A DNA stretch of 15,736 bases from UBA11606 sp964513285 (GCA_964513285.1 CAZEML010000092.1:1-15736); one strand, 5' to 3'; positions 7,448 through 13,590 are shown, counted from the stretch's first letter. The notes: generated by a model not told the origin, from the letters alone. Made by a program: numbers and translations.

Positions 7448-7450
7448 CCT
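7445..7450 (+). promoter_or_regulatory. -10 box (TAGCCT) for queA, overlapping the ruvB stop
   Basis: TAGCCT is followed by 7 nt (GCTCGGC) and the GTG of queA at 7458. The TAG of the ruvB stop codon is the first half of the box. The layout suggests that queA has its own leaderless transcript in addition to any read-through from ruvB. Confidence 0.55.
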
Positions 7451-7457
7451 GCTCGGC

Positions 7458-8468
7458 GTGACGGATCGCCCCGAGACGCTCGCCGACATCGACTACGACC
7501 TTCCGGCCGAGCGGATCGCCCAGGAGCCGATCGAGCCGCGCCACGCCGCTCGACTTCTCGTCGACCGTGGCGATCACGTCGAGCATCGCCACGTCCGCGA
7601 TCTGCCCGACCTGCTCGAACCCGGCGATCTCGTGGTCGTCAACGACACGAAGGTCCTTCCCGCTCGAATCCCGGTTCGGCGTTCGACGGGGGGCGCAGCC
7701 GAGATCCTGCTGTTGGAGGAGCGTGACGACGGCTCGTGGGAGGCACTCGCCAAGCCGAGCAAGAAGCTCAAACCGGGTGACGTCGTCTCCGCCGAGAGGC
7801 TGTCGATCGAGATGGGTGACGATCTCGGGGACGGGCGTCGGATCGTGCGACTCGACCCCGGCGACGTCGACCTGCACGCCCGCCTCGCCGAGGTCGGGCT
7901 GCCGCCGCTCCCGCCCTACATCGAGAACCAGATCGACGACCCTGCTCGCTATCAGACCGTCTATGCCGACCGTCCGTTGTCGGCCGCCGCGCCGACGGCG
8001 GGACTCCACTTCACCCCTGCGGTCATCGACCGCCTCGGCGAGCGGGGCGTCGAGATGGCGACCGTCGAACTCGCCGTTGGTCTCGACACGTTCCGGCCCG
8101 TCATGGTCGATCGGCTCGACGACCACGTCATGCACACCGAGTGGTACCGGGTCCCGGACGACACGGTCGCCGCCATCGAGGCGGCCAACCGGGTCGTCGC
8201 CATCGGCACGACCGCCGTCCGCGCCCTCGAGTCGTGGAAGGGGACCGGTCAGCGCTCGGGCCGCAGCGACCTGTTCATCCGACGGCCCTACGAGTGGCAG
8301 GCGGTCGACGTGATGCTGACCAACTTCCACCTGCCGCAGTCGACGTTGTTGTGCCTCGTCGACGGCTTCGTCGGCCCCCGCTGGCGAGATCTCTACGAGA
8401 CGGCATTGAGCGAGCAGTACCGCTTCCTCAGCTTCGGCGACGCCATGTTGCTGACCCGCAGCCGATAG
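7458..8468 (+). CDS. queA: S-adenosylmethionine:tRNA ribosyltransferase-isomerase QueA
   Basis: QueA transfers and isomerises the ribose of SAM onto preQ1 in tRNA, giving epoxyqueuosine, the step after Tgt. The 336-residue protein has the family's YDLPAERIAQEP (13-24), VVVNDTKVLPARIP, AEILLLE, KPSKKLKPGD, APTAGLHFT and a C-terminal LTNFHLPQSTLL. It is slightly shorter than many homologues. The GTG start is preceded by no Shine-Dalgarno sequence but by TAGCCT 7 nt upstream. Its usual partner tgt is 3.6 kb downstream here, beyond an accessory block. Identification is secure. Confidence 0.95.
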   Translation: MTDRPETLADIDYDLPAERIAQEPIEPRHAARLLVDRGDHVEHRHVRDLPDLLEPGDLVVVNDTKVLPARIPVRRSTGGAAEILLLEERDDGSWEALAKPSKKLKPGDVVSAERLSIEMGDDLGDGRRIVRLDPGDVDLHARLAEVGLPPLPPYIENQIDDPARYQTVYADRPLSAAAPTAGLHFTPAVIDRLGERGVEMATVELAVGLDTFRPVMVDRLDDHVMHTEWYRVPDDTVAAIEAANRVVAIGTTAVRALESWKGTGQRSGRSDLFIRRPYEWQAVDVMLTNFHLPQSTLLCLVDGFVGPRWRDLYETALSEQYRFLSFGDAMLLTRSR

Positions 8469-8513
8469 CGGTGCGCAGGCGGTTGATGTCGTGTTCGGTG
8501 GGCTGGTCAGACG

Positions 8514-9143
8514 ATGACTGACCCGGTCGCTGCGGCGTACGACGGGGTGGCCGAGGTGTATGCGTCGCTGTTTCTGCGTGACCTGGCCGATGACGCGGAT
8601 GCGCAGCCGTGGTTCGAGGCGTTCGTCGAGCTGGTCGACCCGGACGCGGGCCCGGTGGTCGATGTCGGCTGTGGGCCGGGGCATGGCGTGGCGGCGTTGG
8701 CTGAGGCGGGGGTCCGGGCCTTCGGCATCGATCTGTCGGCGGGACAGCTCGAACAGGCCCGGGCGGCGTTTCCCGACGGCGACTACCGGATCGGCGACTT
8801 GGCCGGTCTTGACGCGGCGGACGGCTCCCTCGCCGGCATCTTCTCCCGCTGCTCCATCATCCACGTGCCGCCGGACGAGCTGTCGGCCGTGTTCGCCGAG
8901 TGGGCCCGAGCCCTGGCGCCGGGTGCCCCGGCGCTCGTGTCGTTCTTCGCAACAGCGACCGCGGCAGCGCATGGTTCGCCGTTCGACCACAAGGTCACGA
9001 CGGCGTACGCATGGTCTCCGGAGCGAGTGGCTGACCTGCTGGCGGAGGCGGGGTTCGTCGACGTTCGGTGCGGCGCCGCGCCGCCCGCCGCCGGTGGGCG
9101 ACCGTTCGACAAGGGATCGGTCCTGGCTCGACGATCGAGCTGA
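8514..9143 (+). CDS. Class I SAM-dependent methyltransferase
   Basis: A 209-residue protein with a Rossmann-type methyltransferase fold. Motif I is VVDVGCGPG (48-56), Asp73 in FGIDLS is the expected SAM ribose-binding acid, GDLAGLD (94-100) contacts adenine, and SRCSIIHVPPDE (111-122) is motif IV, followed by a WSPERVADLLAEAGF helix. It looks like the UbiE/Methyltransf_11/25 small-molecule type; substrate unknown. No strong ribosome-binding site or TANNNT box is seen in the 45-nt gap after queA. Codon choice in the first half (many GCG, GTG, GGG) differs by eye from the GCC/GTC/GGC preference of queA and ruvB, so it may have arrived separately. Confidence 0.82.
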   Translation: MTDPVAAAYDGVAEVYASLFLRDLADDADAQPWFEAFVELVDPDAGPVVDVGCGPGHGVAALAEAGVRAFGIDLSAGQLEQARAAFPDGDYRIGDLAGLDAADGSLAGIFSRCSIIHVPPDELSAVFAEWARALAPGAPALVSFFATATAAAHGSPFDHKVTTAYAWSPERVADLLAEAGFVDVRCGAAPPAAGGRPFDKGSVLARRSS

Positions 9144-9170
9144 CCACCCGACTCGCCAGGAGCCACCCGG

Positions 9171-9176
9171 TACCGT
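9171..9176 (+). promoter_or_regulatory. -10 box (TACCGT) for the selenoprotein gene
   Basis: TACCGT fits TANNNT and stands 6 nt before the ATG at 9183, again the layout of a leaderless transcript. There is no Shine-Dalgarno sequence adjacent to the ATG; AGGAG at 9158-9162 is too far away. Confidence 0.45.
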
Positions 9177-9182
9177 CGCCTC

Positions 9183-10328
9183 ATGACGGGGCAGCCGGAG
9201 ATCGTCGTCGACACCCGCGGGGAACAGCTCGACAACGGGTGGTGGCGTGACGCCCTCGGCAACGTCGGGCCGCTCAAGCCGGGGGCAGGCGCCCGGTCCA
9301 ACCCGGTCGGCTGGTTCCCGACGGGGCCCGAGGTGGGGGAGCGGCTGCCAGCGATCGTGGCCCCGGACCACACCGGTCGCATGGTGGACATCGAGGCCGA
9401 CCGCGCCGGACGCCCCGCCGCGTTCGTCGTGTACCGCTCGGCGGTGTGGTGACCGCCGTGCCGCACGCAGCTGGTCGAGCTGCAAGCCCATGTCGAAGCG
9501 TTCGAAGCGGCGGGCATCGCCCTCTACGCACTGTCCTACGACGAGCCGGATGCCCTGGTCGCCTTCGCGGCTGACAAGGGGATCACGTTCCCGCTCTTGA
9601 GCGATCCCGACAGCGAGATCATCGACGCCCTCGGGATCCGCAACACCCTCGTCGACCCCGATGATCACCCGTACGCCGGGATCCCGTTCCCCGGCACGTA
9701 CGTCCTCGACGCGGAGGGGGTCGTCATCGCCAAGTTCTTCGACGAGCACCTCGGCGTGCGAGCCAACTCGGTGGAGTTGATCCGCGCCGCGCAGGGCGAG
9801 GCGGTCGAGTTGGTCGGCGCACCCGCGCCGGCTGACGGTGAGGTCGTCGCCGAGGTGAGCTACGACGGCGATCACATCGCGGCGATCGTGAAGCACGACG
9901 TGGTCGTCCGGCTGGCGATCCCCGAAGGGCAGCACGTCTACGCCGATCCCGCGCCCGAAGGCATGGTCGGTTTCTCGATCCAGTTCGACGACACCGACCA
10001 GATCGGGTTGCGAGCGCTCGTGGCGCCTGAGTCGCACGACCATCATCTCGAAGGCACCGACGAGGTGTTCCCGGTCTACGACGGCACGGTCGAGTTCCGG
10101 CTCCCGATCGTGAACACGGCGTCGCCCAAAGCCGAGTCGCTGACGATCACCGGGACGGTTCGTTGGCAGGCGTGCGATGCCGTGGCGTGCCGAATCCCGC
10201 GCTCCGAACCGTTCTCGTTCGAGCTGCCGACCACCCGGCCCGACTGGCCCTTCGGCGGGCAAGCCAACCCCGATGACACGATGGACTTCGCCCATCACTT
10301 CAACCAGATGATCGCCCGCCGCGGCTGA
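9183..10328 (+). CDS. Selenocysteine-containing redoxin (UxxC) fused to a DsbD-alpha-like domain
   Basis: A 381-residue product if TGA at 9450-9452 is read as selenocysteine (residue 90). The frame before and after the TGA is the same and both halves belong to one AhpC/TSA-redoxin domain: VGERLPAIVAPDHTGR (51-66), then AAFVVYRSAVW-Sec-PPC-RTQLVELQ, then LSYDEPDALVAFAADKGITF, LLSDPDSEIIDALGIRN and GIPFPGTYVLDAEG. Cysteine homologues of this type carry W-C-P-x-C, so Sec90/Cys93 would be the redox pair. Residues about 220-350 look like the N-terminal (alpha) domain of DsbD: beta-rich, ending in WQACDAVACRIPRSEPFSFEL with Cys331 and Cys336. No signal peptide or membrane segment is seen, so the location is uncertain. 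The likely role is a thiol peroxidase or thiol-disulfide reductase (inference). Homology-only gene calling would split this into an 89-residue stub and a C-terminal fragment. It ends 3 nt from the convergent mtfA stop. Confidence 0.85.
9450..9452 (+). other. In-frame TGA read as selenocysteine (Sec90)
   Basis: This TGA is the only stop in a 382-codon frame. It falls exactly on the first Cys position of the redox motif (RSAVW-x-PPC). The alternative of a nonsense mutation or sequencing error would have to hit this one codon by chance, while the downstream 291 codons remain conserved in character. Confidence 0.83.
9453..9486 (+). promoter_or_regulatory. Bacterial SECIS-like hairpin after the TGA
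   Basis: GCAGCT (9467-9472) pairs perfectly with AGCTGC (9478-9483) around the 5-nt loop GGTCG (9473-9477). The loop begins 20 nt after the TGA and opens with GG. This fits the general rule for bacterial SECIS elements (stem-loop in the coding region right after UGA, G in the first two loop bases, loop about 16-37 nt away); the GGUC loop is also found in E. coli fdhF. SelB would bind it. Caveat: the same bases encode the conserved QLVEL, so part of the symmetry comes from the protein sequence. Confidence 0.65.
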
Positions 10329-10358
10329 GGCTCAGGTCGGAGGTGGGGCGGCGGGATC
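10310..10358. terminator. Hairpin across the convergent ends of the selenoprotein and mtfA genes
   Basis: CCCGCCGC (10315-10322) pairs with GCGGCGGG (10348-10355); GAT/ATC (10310-10312 with 10356-10358) can extend the stem past a 2-nt bulge. The 25-nt loop contains both stop codons. It could act as a shared terminator, but it lies partly inside both genes and has no T-run on either side. Confidence 0.3.
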
Positions 10359-11066
10359 CTGGTTGAAGTACGTGGCGAGCGCGTCGTAGAGCTCCGCGTT
10401 CTGGTCCTGGAGCTCCTCGGGGCGTTCGAAGAAGACCTCGACGATCTCGGCGAAGAACTCGATCTGGCTCGTCTTGCCGTAGGCATCGATGAGCGCCTTC
10501 TTGGCGGTGCTGCGGCGATGGTCCCGGTAGGCCCCGCCGACGACCCGCTTCCACCGTCGGACCTGATCCGGGCCGACGTCTGGTCGCCCGTCGACGAAGC
10601 CGTCGTAGCCGTCGAGCACGTGAGCGAACTCGTGATACACGACGTTGCGTCCGTCCGCGTCGTACAGCCCCGCGGTGGTCTCGGTCCAGGACAGCGCGAC
10701 GTGGCCGCCGGAGTCCGCTGCGCCGTGGGCTCGCACCGGCCCCTGGCGAGCCTCGATGTGGAAGGCCTGCGGCAGGAACGTGACCCGGTGGACGTAGCGG
10801 AACGGCTCGTACCCGAGACCGAGAACGAGTCGACACGCCTGGAGGGCGGTGAGCCGGATCATCCGCTCGTCGACGTCGATGCCGTCGCGGCCGTCGAACC
10901 GGACCACCGCCTCGAACATGCGGGCGAGCTGGACGAGACGGCGTCGTTCGTCGTCGTCGAGTGTGCCGACGAAGTCGACCTCGCGCAGGTAGGGCTGCCA
11001 GTCGTCGGGGACCTCGCCCCGGTATCGGAAGGCGAGCATGCGTTGCATCAGCCGGTTCACCGCCAC
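10332..11066 (-). CDS. mtfA: MtfA-like zinc-dependent peptidase (M90 family)
   Basis: This 244-residue protein resembles MtfA (Mlc titration factor A), a cytosolic zinc aminopeptidase that in E. coli binds the Mlc repressor of glucose uptake genes. Seen: the zinc/catalytic motif HEFAH (145-149) followed by VLDGYDG, the helix EFFAEIVEVFFERPEEL (203-219) that should carry the third ligand Glu, and the N-terminal LxxxDDDERRRLVQLA region. The family is often annotated as DUF980. The GTG at 11066 is chosen because a TAGGGT box stands 8 nt upstream; ATG 11048 is an alternative. The frame is open for 34 more codons, which look unlike the family. Whether an Mlc-type partner exists in this organism is unknown. 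Confidence 0.85.
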   Translation of the reverse strand: MAVNRLMQRMLAFRYRGEVPDDWQPYLREVDFVGTLDDDERRRLVQLARMFEAVVRFDGRDGIDVDERMIRLTALQACRLVLGLGYEPFRYVHRVTFLPQAFHIEARQGPVRAHGAADSGGHVALSWTETTAGLYDADGRNVVYHEFAHVLDGYDGFVDGRPDVGPDQVRRWKRVVGGAYRDHRRSTAKKALIDAYGKTSQIEFFAEIVEVFFERPEELQDQNAELYDALATYFNQDPAAPPPT

Positions 11067-11074
11067 GCCGGCGG

Positions 11075-11080
11075 ACCCTA
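11075..11080 (-). promoter_or_regulatory. -10 box (TAGGGT) for mtfA
   Basis: Read on the minus strand, TAGGGT is identical to the ruvC box and stands 8 nt before the GTG at 11066. It points to a near-leaderless transcript and argues for this start over the ATG at 11048. Confidence 0.5.
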
Positions 11081-11174
11081 GCGGTGTCTGAGGTGGGCTC
11101 GTGCCGCGATGGTCTGGGGTGCTGCTGAACAAATTCGCGGCGATCTCGTGACGGGAGGAGCGAAGCAAGCCACC

Positions 11175-11591
11175 ATGGTCACGATGCCGTCAGACGCGCC
11201 GACGTGGTCGATCGACAAGACCGAGGACGGCGGGCTGTTCATGTCGTGGTCGGGTCCGTTCGATCTCGACGAGCTGCTCGCCTCGGCGGCCGCGCTCGGC
11301 GAGATCGATCCCGACGAGACGGCCCCGTACATCGTGCAGGACCTGCGCGAGATGACGCTCGACGCGGTGGCCATCGAGACACTCCACCTCCTCGCAAGCC
11401 GGGTGCCGTCCCGCTTCCCCCGGTCGAGCAGCTTCCGGTCTGCCATCATCGGAACCGGGATCGTGGCAGAGACCTTTCGCCAGTACGTCGAGGTCCGGGA
11501 TCTCGCGTCCGCACGCTCACCCCAGCGCCTCCCGCCGATTCGCGTGTTCGACGATCTCGACGCGGGGCTCGAATGGGGTCGCAACGGCTGA
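11175..11591 (+). CDS. Small SpoIIAA/STAS-like protein, function unknown
   Basis: A 138-residue soluble protein without membrane segments or obvious catalytic motif. Its order of elements (a short strand pair WSIDKTEDGGLFMSW, a DLDELLASAAALGEIDP helix, the strand YIVQDLREMTLD, a second strand with FRSAIIG, and VFDDLDAGLEW at the end) resembles small SpoIIAA-like/STAS-fold proteins that usually end in a ...ALEWL helix. This is a fold-level impression, not an identification. Start uncertain: ATG 11175 or 11184; GGGAGGAG at 11153-11160 is rather far, and a GTG at 11148 or 11109 is also in frame. A perfect hairpin follows the stop. Confidence 0.6.
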   Translation: MVTMPSDAPTWSIDKTEDGGLFMSWSGPFDLDELLASAAALGEIDPDETAPYIVQDLREMTLDAVAIETLHLLASRVPSRFPRSSSFRSAIIGTGIVAETFRQYVEVRDLASARSPQRLPPIRVFDDLDAGLEWGRNG

Positions 11592-11609
11592 TCGTCGTCC
11601 CTCTCGTCG

Positions 11610-11632
11610 GCGATGACCCGTTGGGTCATCGC
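11610..11632 (+). terminator. Perfect 10-bp hairpin after the STAS-like gene
   Basis: GCGATGACCC (11610-11619) and GGGTCATCGC (11623-11632) are exact reverse complements around a 3-nt GTT loop, 18 nt after the stop at 11591. There is no T-run after it (TGCTGCGG), so it is a non-canonical terminator of the kind proposed for high-GC bacteria. A new -10-like box begins 20 nt later. Confidence 0.55.
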
Positions 11633-11651
11633 TGCTGCGGATCCGGACTGT

Positions 11652-11657
11652 CAGGGT
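11652..11657 (+). promoter_or_regulatory. Possible -10 box (CAGGGT) for the SnoaL-like gene
   Basis: CAGGGT differs from the ruvC and mtfA box TAGGGT only in its first base and stands exactly 7 nt before the ATG at 11665. It is weaker than the others because the key first T is missing. Confidence 0.3.
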
Positions 11658-11664
11658 CGACCGC

Positions 11665-12042
11665 ATGTCAGGAGTGATCACCAGGTACGTCGCCGCGTGG
11701 CAGGCCGGCGATCTCGACGCCGTCCTCGCCTCTTATGCCCCGGGGATCGTCGCCCACTACGGCGGTACGTCGACCTTCGCGGGCAGCCATCAGGGATTCG
11801 AGCGTTTCGTTCAGGTCCTCGCCGACACCGCTGAGCGGAGCGATCGGCGGCTCGTGTCGATCGAACAACTCCACGATGGCGGTGACCACGGCAGCGTGTT
11901 CGTCGTCGAGTCGGTCGCGATCGACGGCGAGTCTCACCTGGTGCACCGCAGCCTGCGCTTCCGGGTTGCCGACGGCCAGATCGCCGAGGTCTGGCTGTAC
12001 GACCTCGACCAACACCTCGTCGATCAGGCCTGGGGCCCTTGA
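11665..12042 (+). CDS. SnoaL/NTF2-like domain protein
   Basis: A 125-residue single-domain protein. The opening helix ITRYVAAWQAGDLDAVLASYAPGIVAHYGG (first 34 residues) is the classic SnoaL/NTF2-like start, followed by GFERFVQVLADT, a strand with VFVVESVAIDGESHLVHRSL, and FRVADGQIAEVWLYDLD near the end. This cone-shaped fold serves as an enzyme (polyketide cyclase, ketosteroid isomerase) or a binding module; nothing here fixes the ligand. Neighbouring genes are unrelated in function. A short 5-bp hairpin (12043-12057) follows the stop. Confidence 0.72.
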   Translation: MSGVITRYVAAWQAGDLDAVLASYAPGIVAHYGGTSTFAGSHQGFERFVQVLADTAERSDRRLVSIEQLHDGGDHGSVFVVESVAIDGESHLVHRSLRFRVADGQIAEVWLYDLDQHLVDQAWGP

Positions 12043-12097
12043 CGCTCAGAAGGAGCGGGCACGGCCTGGGTTGACGCCGCCCTCGTCGCTCGCGCCG

Positions 12098-12103
12098 TAG
12101 CCT
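12098..12103 (+). promoter_or_regulatory. -10 box (TAGCCT) for tgt
   Basis: TAGCCT is followed by exactly 7 nt and then the ATG at 12111. The hexamer is the same as at queA. A TTGACG at 12071-12076 resembles a -35 box, but the 21-nt gap is longer than usual. Confidence 0.6.
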
Positions 12104-12110
12104 CGTCTCG

Positions 12111-13226
12111 ATGCGTGCGACGTTCACCGAGACCGCCCGAGACGGCGAGGCCCGTTGCGGGGTCGTCACGACCGCGCGCGGCACCTTCACGACCCCGCGG
12201 TTCATGCCGGTCGGCACCCGTGGTGCGATCGTGCATCTCGACGCGAGCGATGTCGAGCGGCTCGGCGCCCAGGTGATCCTCGCCAACACGTACCACCTCA
12301 TGTTGCGGCCCGGCGCCGACATCGTCGAGGCGCTCGGGGGCATCCACGGCATGGCCGACTGGGATGGCCACGTGCTCACCGACTCGGGCGGCTACCAGAT
12401 CTTCTCGCTCGGCCCGGAGCTGAGCGACGAGGGAGCCACGTTCAAGTCGACCTACGACGGCTCGATGCACCTGCTCACGCCGGAGAAGGCGGTCGACGTG
12501 CAGGCGAAGATCGGCGCCGACATCCAGATGGTGCTCGACGTGTGTCCCTCCTCGGTCGCGGATCTCTCCGTCGTCCGGGGTGCGGTCGAACGGACGGGGG
12601 AGTGGGCGGCCCGGGGCCGTCAGGCCTTCCTCGACCATCCGAACGCGGCCGACCGCCAGAGCCAGTTCGGCATCGTGCAGGGGGGAACCGACGAGTCGCT
12701 TCGCGAACAATCGGCCCGTCAGATCACCGACATCGGCTTCGACGGCTACGCGGTCGGTGGTCTGAGCGTGGGCGAGGATCGCAGCGAGATGCTGCACGGG
12801 CTCGATGCCTGCATGGCGCTCTTGCCGCTCGATCAGCCCCGCTACTTCATGGGGCTCGGCGATCCGATCGGCATCGTCGAATCGGTAGCCCGCGGCGTCG
12901 ACATGTTCGACTGTGTGCTGCCGACCCGACTCGCCCGCCACGGCACGATCCTCACCGACGCCGGCCGCTACAACCTGACCCGGGCCGAGTTCGCCGACTC
13001 CACCGAGCCGCTCGATCCCGGGTGGCCTGACAGCCCCGCGGCCCGCTGGTCGAAGGGGTACCTGCGGCATCTGCTCCTGACCAAGGAACCGACCGCCCCT
13101 CGCATCATCACGCTTCACAACGTGGCGTGGCTGTTGCGGTTCATGGATCAGATGGCCGCGTCGATCGAGGCGGGAACCTTCACCGACTTCCGGGCCGGTG
13201 TTCATGAGGTGTGGGCGGGCCGGTAG
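12111..13226 (+). CDS. tgt: tRNA-guanine transglycosylase Tgt lacking the zinc cysteines
   Basis: Tgt swaps guanine 34 for preQ1 in GUN-anticodon tRNAs, the step before QueA. The 371-residue protein keeps LANTYHLMLRPG (58-69), Asp91 in LTDSGGYQIFSL, Asp143, FGIVQGG (186-192), YAVGGLSVGE (213-222), and the nucleophile Asp267 in MFDCVLPTR. Oddity: the conserved C-x-C-x2-C zinc motif should follow PLDP, but residues 304-311 read GWPDSPAA, so the three cysteines align with Trp305, Asp307 and Ala310; the fourth ligand His336 (TLHN) remains. The usual D-E-C of the preQ1 pocket is D143-V-C. The flanking YLRHLL is intact, so this is not a frameshift. It may be a zinc-free active enzyme or a tRNA-binding relative. 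Confidence 0.9.
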   Translation: MRATFTETARDGEARCGVVTTARGTFTTPRFMPVGTRGAIVHLDASDVERLGAQVILANTYHLMLRPGADIVEALGGIHGMADWDGHVLTDSGGYQIFSLGPELSDEGATFKSTYDGSMHLLTPEKAVDVQAKIGADIQMVLDVCPSSVADLSVVRGAVERTGEWAARGRQAFLDHPNAADRQSQFGIVQGGTDESLREQSARQITDIGFDGYAVGGLSVGEDRSEMLHGLDACMALLPLDQPRYFMGLGDPIGIVESVARGVDMFDCVLPTRLARHGTILTDAGRYNLTRAEFADSTEPLDPGWPDSPAARWSKGYLRHLLLTKEPTAPRIITLHNVAWLLRFMDQMAASIEAGTFTDFRAGVHEVWAGR

Positions 13227-13229
13227 CCT
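13224..13229 (+). promoter_or_regulatory. -10 box (TAGCCT) for yajC, overlapping the tgt stop
   Basis: The TAG stop of tgt is the first half of TAGCCT, as at the ruvB/queA junction. Transcription would start near 13237, leaving a leader of about 28 nt before the yajC ATG at 13265, so here the transcript would not be leaderless. Confidence 0.4.
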
Positions 13230-13264
13230 GCCTTTCGGTCATCCGCCAGCGTTGGGACACCTCG

Positions 13265-13570
13265 ATGGGTTCAATCATTTTCCTCGCCGCCCTTCTGGGC
13301 ATCATGTACTTCATCATGATCCGCCCGCAGCAGCGGCAGATGAAGGCGCACGCCGCCCTCATCCGCTCGCTGGAGCCCGGCATGGTCGTCGTGACCAACT
13401 CGGGGATCCACGGTGCGATCGCTGAGGTCGAGGACAAGGTCGTGTGGCTCGAGGTCGCACCCGAGGTCGAACTCAAGGTCAGCAAGGGCGCGATCGCCGA
13501 GGTCGTGAACGAAGACGACGTCGACGAGGACGAAGAGGCCGAGGCATCCGCCGGGGCCGACGAGGACTGA
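13265..13570 (+). CDS. yajC: Preprotein translocase subunit YajC
   Basis: YajC is a small single-span membrane protein that associates with SecDF-SecYEG. The 101-residue product has the membrane helix at about 4-19 and the family motif IRPQQRQ (19-25) right after it, then a small cytoplasmic domain (MVVVTNSGIHGAIAEV) and a strongly acidic tail (NEDDVDEDEEAEA). The ATG before GSIIFLAA is preferred over an in-frame GTG at 13211, which lies inside tgt and adds a polar stretch. The ribosome-binding site is weak (GGGA at 13252-13255). It is followed by secD after 20 nt. Confidence 0.92.
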   Translation: MGSIIFLAALLGIMYFIMIRPQQRQMKAHAALIRSLEPGMVVVTNSGIHGAIAEVEDKVVWLEVAPEVELKVSKGAIAEVVNEDDVDEDEEAEASAGADED

Positions 13571-13590
13571 GCCACCCGGAGCCTGGTCCC

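Noticed and set aside
9450..9452. TGA as a nonsense mutation splitting a pseudogene
   Set aside because: No other damage in 382 codons, the TGA hits exactly the catalytic Cys position, and a SECIS-like hairpin follows at the right distance. Still the main alternative until sel genes are checked.
7308..10298. A 996-codon open frame on the minus strand
   Set aside because: It runs antisense to queA, the methyltransferase and the selenoprotein gene, has the Arg/His/Asp-rich composition typical of an antisense frame in GC-rich coding DNA, and shows no domain. Long shadow frames are expected here.
12043..12057. Small hairpin CGCTC/GAGCG after the SnoaL-like gene
   Set aside because: Only 5 bp and no T-run; too weak to call a terminator.
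12071..12076. TTGACG as a -35 box for tgt
   Set aside because: The spacer to TAGCCT is 21 nt, well outside the usual 16-19, so it is not called as part of the promoter.
13211..13264. 18-codon N-terminal extension of YajC from GTG 13211
   Set aside because: It lies partly inside tgt, upstream of the likely transcription start, and YajC proteins normally begin just before the membrane helix.
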